Source of the DNA: an uncultured Burkholderiales bacterium
Lineage (GTDB): Bacteria; Pseudomonadota; Gammaproteobacteria; Burkholderiales; Burkholderiaceae_D
Direction: 5' to 3'
Assembly (NCBI GenBank): GCA_937872165.1
Contig: CALMOR010000176.1
Location: 6,690 to 12,675, forward strand
Length of the DNA stretch: 5,986 nt
Within the stretch, counting starts at the first letter, position 1, and every line of letters starts with the position of its first letter. Made by a program: the position numbers and the translations under genes. Below are positions 1-5,986 of the stretch, piece by piece. The notes beneath the pieces are model-generated. The model worked only from the letters and a program-made list of their open reading frames with translations. It made no database searches and was not told the origin of the DNA.

Positions 1-1535
1 CGCAGGGCACGACGCTCGACTACGCGGACCTGGCGGCGCGCGTCGAGGCTTTCGCCGGCTCGGTCGTCTCCGCGGGCCTCGCTCGCTCGGAGCGGGTCGC
101 GGTCTATCTCGACAAGCGCATCGAGTTCGTCGTCTCGGTGTTCGGCACCGCTGCGGCGGGCGGCGTGTTCGTGCCGGTCAACCCGCTCCTCAAGAGCGAA
201 CAGGTCGCGTACATCCTCGCCGACTGCGACGTCCGCGTGCTGGTGACGTCGCGCGATCGTCACCACGGACTGCGCGATGCGCTGGCCTCGTGCCCCGACC
301 TGACGACGGTGGTGCTGATCGACGGACCCGGCGACGAAGCCGAGGCGGTCCCGACCCGGTACCGGGTCATCGGCTGGGACGCGTTGCTCGATGCCCGCGC
401 CGCGACCCATCGCGTCGTCGACACCGACATGACGTCGATCCTCTACACGTCGGGCAGCACCGGCAAGCCGAAGGGCGTGGTGCTGTCCCATCGCAACATG
501 GTGGCCGGCGCGAAGAGCGTCGCGAGCTATCTCGAGAACCGGCCCGGCGATCGCCTGCTCGCGGTGCTGCCGCTGTCGTTCGACGCGGGCTTCAGCCAGC
601 TGACCACCGCCTTCGCCAGCGGCGCGGTCGCGGTGCTGATGAACTACCTGTTGCCGCGCGACGTGCTGAACGCGCTGTCGAGCGAGCGCATCACCGGCCT
701 GACCGCGGTGCCGCCGCTCTACATCCAGCTCGCGGCGCTCGACTGGCCCGACGGCATCACGACCCATCTGCGCTACTTCGCGAACACCGGCGGCCGCATG
801 CCCCGCGCGACGCTCGACGCGTTGCGCGCCCGCCTGCCGCGCACGAAGCCCTTCCTGATGTACGGCCTGACCGAGGCCTTCCGCTCGACCTACCTGCCGC
901 CCGGCGAAGTCGATCGCCGACCCGACTCGATCGGCAAGGCCATCCCCAACGCGGAGATCCTCGTGCTGCGCGACGACGGCAGCGAGTGCGCGGCAGACGA
1001 GCCGGGCGAGCTGGTCCATCGCGGCGCGCTGGTCGGCATGGGTTACTGGAACGATTCCGCGAAGACGGCCGAGCGCTACCGGCCGCTGCCGCGTGCGGCC
1101 GACGGCGCGACCGGCGGACTGGTGCTGCCCGAGATCGCGGTCTTCTCGGGCGACACGGTGCGACGCGACGCGGACGGCTACCTCTACTTCATCGGGCGCC
1201 GCGACGAGATGATCAAGACCTCGGGCTATCGCGTGAGCCCGACCGAGATCGAGGAGGCCATCCATGCGACCGGCCTCGTCTCGGAGATCGCGGCCTTCGG
1301 GGTCGAGCACCCGATGCTCGGCCAGGCGATCGTCGTGATCGCGATGGGCGAGACCGACGCCGCGGCCGTCAAGCGTGCCTGCCAGCGCGCGTTGCCGGCA
1401 TGGATGCAGCCGGCCGTCATCGAGTTGCGCGACAGCGCGCTGCCGCGCAACCCCAACGGCAAGATCGACCGCAAGAAGCTGTCGACCGAGTTCGTCAATC
1501 CGTTCACCGCGCCGATGGCGGCGGCCGCGCGATGA
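1..1535 (+). CDS. Acyl-CoA ligase (AMP-forming), exosortase A system-associated type; 5' partial
   Basis: This is an ANL-superfamily adenylating enzyme that uses ATP to activate a carboxylic acid as an acyl-AMP and then passes it to a thiol (CoA or a carrier protein). The reading frame is open to the left edge (first full codon at base 3), so the GTG at 138 is internal; 510 residues are visible and probably only about 10-25 N-terminal residues are missing. Counting from base 3, the phosphate-binding loop YTSGSTGKPKG is at residues 148-158, YGLTEA at 287-292, SGD near 382-384, the hinge GRRDEMIKTSGYR at 398-410, and the catalytic A10 lysine in NPNGKIDRKKL at residue 487. All core motifs are intact. 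The stop overlaps the start of the downstream decarboxylase (ATGA), as expected for a coupled pair. As known for this family (TIGR03098 as I remember it), the ligase sits beside a PLP decarboxylase in exosortase A clusters, although Burkholderia relatives occur in other contexts. The true substrate is unknown. Confidence 0.9.
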   Translation, partial: QGTTLDYADLAARVEAFAGSVVSAGLARSERVAVYLDKRIEFVVSVFGTAAAGGVFVPVNPLLKSEQVAYILADCDVRVLVTSRDRHHGLRDALASCPDLTTVVLIDGPGDEAEAVPTRYRVIGWDALLDARAATHRVVDTDMTSILYTSGSTGKPKGVVLSHRNMVAGAKSVASYLENRPGDRLLAVLPLSFDAGFSQLTTAFASGAVAVLMNYLLPRDVLNALSSERITGLTAVPPLYIQLAALDWPDGITTHLRYFANTGGRMPRATLDALRARLPRTKPFLMYGLTEAFRSTYLPPGEVDRRPDSIGKAIPNAEILVLRDDGSECAADEPGELVHRGALVGMGYWNDSAKTAERYRPLPRAADGATGGLVLPEIAVFSGDTVRRDADGYLYFIGRRDEMIKTSGYRVSPTEIEEAIHATGLVSEIAAFGVEHPMLGQAIVVIAMGETDAAAVKRACQRALPAWMQPAVIELRDSALPRNPNGKIDRKKLSTEFVNPFTAPMAAAAR

Positions 1536-2767
1536 ACGATCGACCGAAGCTGTCGCACGCGTCGACCGACGGCTTCCCGATGCAGGGCGACCGGCTCACG
1601 GTCGGCGGCATCCCGCTCGACCGACTCGCGGCACGGGTGGGGCAGACGCCCTTCTATGCGTACGACCGCGCGCTGCTGTCGCAGCGCGTGACCGAGCTGC
1701 GGACCCACCTGCCGCCGTCGATCAGCCTGCACTACGCGATGAAGGCCAACCCGATGCCGGCCGTCGTCGATCACATGGCCCGCATCGTCGACGGCATCGA
1801 CGTCGCATCGGGCCGCGAACTGCGGGTCGCGCTCGACGCCGGCATGGACCCCGACGAGATCAGCTTCGCCGGACCCGGCAAGCAGGCCGGCGAGCTGTCG
1901 CAGGCGATCGCGGCCGGCGTGTTGATCAACGTCGAGTCGCCGACCGAGCTCGCCACCATCGCCCGCCTCGCGCACGAGTCGGGACGCACGGCCCGCATCG
2001 CGATCCGCGTCAACCCCGACTTCGAGCTCAAGTCGTCCGGCATGAGGATGGGCGGCGGCCCGAAGCAGTTCGGCATCGACGCCGAGTCGCTCGCCGAGCT
2101 GTTGCCGACGATCGTGCATCCGCTCGTCTTCGAAGGCTTCCACATCTTCAGCGGCTCGCAGAACCTCAAGGCCGAGTCGATCATCGACGCGCAGACCAAG
2201 GCGCTCGATCTCGCCGCGACGCTCGCGACGCACGCGCCGGGTCCGGTCCGGATGCTCAACATCGGAGGCGGCTTCGGCATCCCGTACTTTCCCGGCGAGG
2301 GGCGCTTCGATCTCGCGGCCGTCGGCGCGCATCTGCACGCGCTGGTCGAACGCGCGCGAACGCTGCTGCCCGAGGCCGAGCTGGTCGTCGAGCTCGGCCG
2401 CTACCTGGTCGGCGAGGCCGGCGTCTACGTGTCGCGGGTCGTCGATCGCAAGGTCTCGCGCGGCCAGGTGTTCCTCGTCACCGATGGCGGCCTGCATCAT
2501 CACCTGTCGGCCTCGGGCAACTTCGGTCAGGTGATCCGCAAGAACTATCCCGTCGCGATCGGAACACGCGGGGAACACGGCGAACGCGAGATCGCCTCGG
2601 TGGTCGGGCCGCTCTGCACCCCGCTCGACCTGCTCGCCGATCGCATGGAGCTCGCGCGCGCCGACATCGGCGACCTCGTCGTCGTCTTCCAGTCGGGCGC
2701 CTACGGGCTGACGGCCAGTCCCGGCCACTTCCTCAGCCATCCGCCGGCGGTCGAGGTCCTCGTCTGA
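1532..2767 (+). CDS. PLP-dependent decarboxylase, exosortase A system-associated type
   Basis: This is a 411-residue fold-III (alanine racemase/ornithine-DAP decarboxylase type) enzyme that should remove the alpha-carboxylate from an amino acid or aminoacyl substrate. The PLP Schiff-base lysine is K71 in HYAMKANP. The glycine-rich phosphate loop IGGGFGIPY starts at residue 244, ELGRYLVGEAG starts at 287, the C-terminal active-site cysteine is C362 in GPLCTPLD, and the barrel-closing tyrosine is Y391 in SGAYGLTASP. Where diaminopimelate decarboxylases usually read H-x-H-x-GSQ, this protein reads FHIFSGSQN, which fits the exosortase-associated subfamily (TIGR03099) better than LysA. I chose ATG 1532 because it overlaps the ligase stop (ATGA) and suggests translational coupling; no clear Shine-Dalgarno is visible. 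An ATG at 1580 (MQGDRLTVGG) is the alternative and is where family similarity seems to begin. A related precedent is the butirosin enzyme BtrK, which decarboxylates a carrier-bound glutamyl group. The substrate here is unknown. Confidence 0.9.
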   Translation: MNDRPKLSHASTDGFPMQGDRLTVGGIPLDRLAARVGQTPFYAYDRALLSQRVTELRTHLPPSISLHYAMKANPMPAVVDHMARIVDGIDVASGRELRVALDAGMDPDEISFAGPGKQAGELSQAIAAGVLINVESPTELATIARLAHESGRTARIAIRVNPDFELKSSGMRMGGGPKQFGIDAESLAELLPTIVHPLVFEGFHIFSGSQNLKAESIIDAQTKALDLAATLATHAPGPVRMLNIGGGFGIPYFPGEGRFDLAAVGAHLHALVERARTLLPEAELVVELGRYLVGEAGVYVSRVVDRKVSRGQVFLVTDGGLHHHLSASGNFGQVIRKNYPVAIGTRGEHGEREIASVVGPLCTPLDLLADRMELARADIGDLVVVFQSGAYGLTASPGHFLSHPPAVEVLV

Positions 2768-2777
2768 GAGTCCGCTC

Positions 2778-3464
2778 ATGTCCCTGAAGGCGATCGTGTT
2801 CGACGCGTACGGCACGATCTTCGACGTGCTGTCGATCGCCACGCTCGGCGACCGCCTCTTCCCGGGCAAGGGCGTCGAGTTGTCGGCGCTGTGGCGCGTG
2901 AAGCAGGTCGACTACGCGCGCATCCGCACGCTGTCCGATCGTTACGAGTCGTTCTCGAAGGTCACGCGCGATGCGCTCACCTACACGCTGCATGCGATGG
3001 ACCTCGCGCCGGACGAGGCGACCGTCGAGGCCTTGATGGCCGAGTACGATCGGCTCGCGGTGTTCGAGGACTCGGCCGACGCGTTGCTCGCACTGAAGGC
3101 GTCGGGCCTGCCGCTCGCGATCCTGTCCAACGGCGACCCGCCGATGCTGGAAGCCGTCGTGTCGAACAACCGCCTCGGCGGCGTGTTCGACCATCTGCTG
3201 TCGGTCGAGTCGGTGGGGCGCTTCAAGACCGCGCCGGAAGCCTACGAGCTCGGACCGAAGGCCTTCGGCTGCGCGGTCGACGAGATCCTCTTCGTGTCGA
3301 GCAACGGCTGGGACGCGTGCGGTGCGGCCTGGTACGGCTATTGCAGCTTCTGGGTGAACCGGGCCGGAATGCCGCTCGAGCAGCTCGGCGTCTCGCCGGC
3401 GGCCACGGGACGGGACATGCACGACGTGGTCGGCTACGTGCGCGCGCGCATCGCTTCCCGATAA
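2778..3464 (+). CDS. (S)-2-haloacid dehalogenase, type II (HAD superfamily)
   Basis: This is a 228-residue cytoplasmic HAD hydrolase of the L-2-haloacid dehalogenase group, which hydrolyses (S)-2-haloacids to (R)-2-hydroxyacids through an aspartyl ester. Compared from memory with L-DEX of Pseudomonas sp. YL, every catalytic position is present at an offset of minus one: nucleophile D9 (FDAYGT), T13, R40 (ALWR), S117 (LSNG), K150, Y156 (AYEL), S174, N176 and D179 (VSSNGWDA). The length matches the family (about 220-240). The residue after K150 is Thr rather than the common Pro, a minor variation. The start at 2778 has GAGAG (2766-2770) seven bases upstream, overlapping the decarboxylase stop; the gap is 10 bases, so the gene is probably co-transcribed with the ligase and decarboxylase. 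The dehalogenase residue set is convincing, but the natural substrate in this neighbourhood need not be halogenated. Confidence 0.9.
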   Translation: MSLKAIVFDAYGTIFDVLSIATLGDRLFPGKGVELSALWRVKQVDYARIRTLSDRYESFSKVTRDALTYTLHAMDLAPDEATVEALMAEYDRLAVFEDSADALLALKASGLPLAILSNGDPPMLEAVVSNNRLGGVFDHLLSVESVGRFKTAPEAYELGPKAFGCAVDEILFVSSNGWDACGAAWYGYCSFWVNRAGMPLEQLGVSPAATGRDMHDVVGYVRARIASR

Positions 3465-3482
3465 CGCTTAGAGTGCTGCCCC

Positions 3483-3510
3483 GCGCACGCTCCGTGCGCC
3501 CTCTTCCTTT
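3483..3510 (+). terminator. Probable weak intrinsic terminator between the dehalogenase and aceB
   Basis: A perfect 7-bp stem, GCGCACG (3483-3489) with CGTGCGC (3493-3499), closes a 3-base loop, CTC. It is followed by a pyrimidine-rich run (3500-3510) with five T's among its last nine bases. The position, 18 bases after the dehalogenase stop, suits a terminator for the upstream three-gene run. The T-tract is interrupted by C, so termination may be partial. It could instead be a leader hairpin if aceB transcription starts further upstream. I could not identify a convincing -35/-10 pair in the 67-base gap. Confidence 0.4.
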
Positions 3511-3522
3511 CGAAAATACTAC

Positions 3523-3526
3523 GGAG
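3523..3526 (+). promoter_or_regulatory. Ribosome binding site of aceB
   Basis: GGAG ends five bases before ATG 3532 and sits just after an A/T-rich patch (3512-3520), which is unusual in this GC-rich sequence and favours an unstructured start region. It decides the start: the in-frame GTG at 3526 overlaps the GGAG itself and has no Shine-Dalgarno of its own, so ATG 3532 is preferred. Confidence 0.75.
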
Positions 3527-3531
3527 TGTTC

Positions 3532-5121
<1,590 letters not shown>

Positions 5122-5151
5122 GGCGGTCGCGGACCACGCGTTCGAATCGGC

Positions 5152-5166
5152 CCCGCGACGCGCGGG
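5152..5166 (+). other. Short GC hairpin downstream of aceB
   Basis: CCCGCG (5152-5157) pairs perfectly with CGCGGG (5161-5166) around a 3-base ACG loop, 31 bases after the aceB stop. No T-tract follows, so it is not a classical intrinsic terminator. It may protect the 3' end of the aceB transcript or be chance in GC-rich DNA. Confidence 0.25.
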
Positions 5167-5191
5167 AATCGGCGACTCTCCGAGTGCGGCC

Positions 5192-5219
5192 GACGACGGG
5201 TCGACGATGATCCGTCGTT
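5192..5219 (+). other. Hairpin in the leader of the DUF3455 lipoprotein gene
   Basis: ACGACGG (5193-5199) pairs with CCGTCGT (5212-5218), extended by a G-T pair at 5192/5219, around a 12-base loop. Only two T's follow (5218-5219), so it is a poor terminator. It lies 16 bases before the ribosome binding site of the lipoprotein gene. Either an aceB terminator remnant or an mRNA leader structure is possible. The rest of the 5122-5247 gap shows no promoter or operator that I can support. Confidence 0.3.
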
Positions 5220-5235
5220 CGCCATGCAGCCTCAC

Positions 5236-5241
5236 AGGAGA
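5236..5241 (+). promoter_or_regulatory. Ribosome binding site of the DUF3455 lipoprotein gene
   Basis: AGGAGA lies six bases before ATG 5248. It rules out the earlier in-frame ATG at 5224, which has no such motif and would place extra charged residues ahead of the signal peptide. Confidence 0.8.
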
Positions 5242-5247
5242 GTCCCG

Positions 5248-5805
5248 ATGAATACGATCCCGCGTTCCCTGGCCGTCGCGGTCCTGCCGCTGGCCCTGGC
5301 CGCCTGCGGTACGCCCGGCCCCACCGCTTCCGGCAGTCCGCCGACGAACGCCCTGGGCGTTCCCGCGGCCATCGCCGTCCCTTCCGGCAACCGGCTCGCG
5401 ATGACGCTGAAGGGCTCCGGCATCCAGAACTACGAGTGCCGTACCAAGTCCGATACGCCGGGCGGATACGACTGGGTGCTGGTCGCGCCGGAGGCGGCGC
5501 TGAAGGACCGCAACGACGCGCTGGTCGGCCGTCACTACGGCGGACCGACCTGGGAATACGGCGACGGCAGCAAGGTCACCGGCAGGATCCTGTCGACGAC
5601 GCCGTCTCCGGTCGCGGGCAACCTGCCGTGGGTCCTGCTGCAGGGTATGGCCGATGCGAAGCCGGGCGAGTTCGCGGGAGTCACCTACATCCAGCGCACC
5701 AATACCAGCGGCGGCACGGCGCCTTCGGACTCGTGCGTCGCGTCCGCCATCGGCACTCGCAAGGCCGTGCGCTACACGGCGGACTATTCGTTCTTCAAGG
5801 GCTGA
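5248..5805 (+). CDS. DUF3455 domain-containing lipoprotein
   Basis: This is a 185-residue secreted protein of unknown function. The N-terminus is a lipoprotein signal peptide: one Arg (R6), a hydrophobic stretch, and the lipobox LAAC ending at C20. Residue +2 is Gly, not Asp, so sorting to the outer membrane is expected. A Pro/Ser/Gly/Ala-rich linker (about 21-45) leads into the DUF3455 domain, recognised by its motif order: IQNYECR (C64), YDWVLVAPEAAL, VGRHYGGPTWE (94-103), DGSKV (106-110), NLPWVLLQ (125-132), VTYIQRTNTSGGTAP (145-159), C163, and a final VRYTADYSFF. C64 and C163 could form a disulphide in the periplasm. No enzymatic motif is visible, and I assign no function. The gene follows aceB by 126 bases and is probably transcribed separately. 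Facing it at the window edge is what looks like the tail of a second member of the same family. Confidence 0.88.
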   Translation: MNTIPRSLAVAVLPLALAACGTPGPTASGSPPTNALGVPAAIAVPSGNRLAMTLKGSGIQNYECRTKSDTPGGYDWVLVAPEAALKDRNDALVGRHYGGPTWEYGDGSKVTGRILSTTPSPVAGNLPWVLLQGMADAKPGEFAGVTYIQRTNTSGGTAPSDSCVASAIGTRKAVRYTADYSFFKG

Positions 5806-5818
5806 GTCTCGACGAGCG

Positions 5819-5853
5819 CGGCCCGCGACACGGGCCGGGCCGCGAGCGGCCGG
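5819..5853. other. GC-rich inverted repeats between convergent gene ends
   Basis: Two hairpins compete here. CGGCCCG (5819-5825) pairs with CGGGCCG (5831-5837) around a 5-base loop, and GGCCG (5838-5842) pairs with CGGCC (5847-5851) around CGAG. They lie 13-48 bases after the DUF3455 stop and just before the end of the opposing remnant, where a bidirectional terminator would be expected. No T-tract flanks either stem, so the role is uncertain. Confidence 0.3.
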
Positions 5854-5862
5854 CGTCGCTCG

Positions 5863-5986
5863 GCCCTCGCGGAAGTCGTGATCGGCCGAAGACCGGACCT
5901 GCTTTTTCGAGGCCACCGCGGCGGCCGTGCGAGGATCCGACGGCACGACGCCCGCGTTCGTGCCGACGCGCTGCACGCAGCTCACG
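5863..5986 (-). pseudogene. C-terminal remnant of a second, convergent DUF3455 gene; partial at window edge
   Basis: Read on the minus strand from base 5985, 41 codons align without a gap to residues 145-185 of the plus-strand DUF3455 lipoprotein. By hand count there are 17 identities, including the core QR, T, G, PSD, VR, AD and F positions, plus conservative changes (I/V twice, R/K, T/S). The alignment runs to the final glycine of the plus-strand protein. The next codon is TGA there and CGA here, so the stop seems to have been lost by one base, and the frame stays open far into the neighbouring genes. The position of C163 is Arg, and the YTADY motif reads SSADH. These losses suggest decay, although a divergent live gene with a longer tail or a sequencing error cannot be excluded. 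The bulk of the gene lies beyond the right edge. Nucleotide identity is modest, so this would be an old paralogue, not a recent duplication. Confidence 0.5.

Noticed and set aside
138..140. GTG at 138 as the ligase start
   Set aside because: The frame is open to the left edge and encodes typical ligase N-terminal sequence there (LDYADLAARV, ERVAVYLDKR), so the real start is outside the window.
290..1531. Plus-strand open frame inside the ligase, continuous with the decarboxylase frame, as a possible fusion protein
   Set aside because: The residues before 1532 are Arg/Pro/Ala-rich with no domain, and the ligase motifs are all in the other frame. The frame merely happens to lack stops upstream of the true decarboxylase start.
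1226..2869. A 547-codon open frame on the minus strand opposite the decarboxylase
   Set aside because: It overlaps three well-supported plus-strand genes and has a composition (Arg, Asp, Glu, Ala, His repeats) expected from an antisense shadow; no motif or ribosome binding site supports it.
3515..3520. AATACT as a -10 promoter element for aceB
   Set aside because: Only four of six bases fit, no -35 element sits at the right distance, and transcription would start inside or next to the start codon. The A/T richness more likely helps ribosome access.
3526..3528. GTG at 3526 as the malate synthase start
   Set aside because: It overlaps the GGAG ribosome binding site that serves ATG 3532 and has no site of its own.
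5901..5908. Run of five T's near 5903 as an intrinsic terminator for the lipoprotein gene
   Set aside because: No stable stem lies immediately upstream on the plus strand; the nearest pairing is only three to four bases. The run is part of the Lys-Lys codons of the opposing DUF3455 remnant.

Overview
The window is strongly GC-rich, and its third codon positions are dominated by G and C. This is why long open frames lie opposite and out of phase with the real genes. The gene families point to a high-GC betaproteobacterium, probably in or near the Burkholderiales. The main reasons are an A-type malate synthase of the proteobacterial kind, a type II haloacid dehalogenase, a DUF3455 lipoprotein, and a ligase/decarboxylase pair of the kind found in exosortase A (PEP-CTERM) gene clusters. 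The lineage is inferred from remembered family resemblance, not from a search.

Region 1 (1-3464, plus strand) is a tight run of three genes. The first is an AMP-forming acyl-CoA ligase-like enzyme whose N-terminus lies off the left edge. Its stop overlaps the start of a PLP-dependent decarboxylase in an ATGA junction. Ten bases further on is an L-2-haloacid dehalogenase (HAD superfamily) that keeps the full active site. The ligase and decarboxylase look like the conserved pair that accompanies exosortase A systems. They probably activate and then decarboxylate an amino-acid-like substrate, perhaps on a carrier protein. No exosortase or PEP-CTERM protein is inside the window, so this would be the downstream edge of such a cluster.

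Region 2 (3465-5121) opens with a 67-base gap that holds a GC-rich hairpin followed by a pyrimidine-rich tract, probably a weak terminator. Malate synthase A (aceB) follows, with a good ribosome binding site. It is a complete glyoxylate-cycle enzyme and the most certain call here. No isocitrate lyase is present.

Region 3 (5122-5986) has a 126-base gap with two hairpins, then a small DUF3455 lipoprotein with a clear signal peptide and lipobox. Beyond it, at the right edge and on the minus strand, is a 41-residue stretch that aligns without gaps to the last 41 residues of that lipoprotein. It appears to be the C-terminal end of a second, convergent DUF3455 gene. At the point where the plus-strand gene has its TGA stop, this copy reads CGA, and it lacks the second conserved cysteine, so it looks decayed. 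This tail-to-tail paralogue is the least expected thing in the window. I saw no tRNA, rRNA, CRISPR array, insertion sequence or prophage gene.
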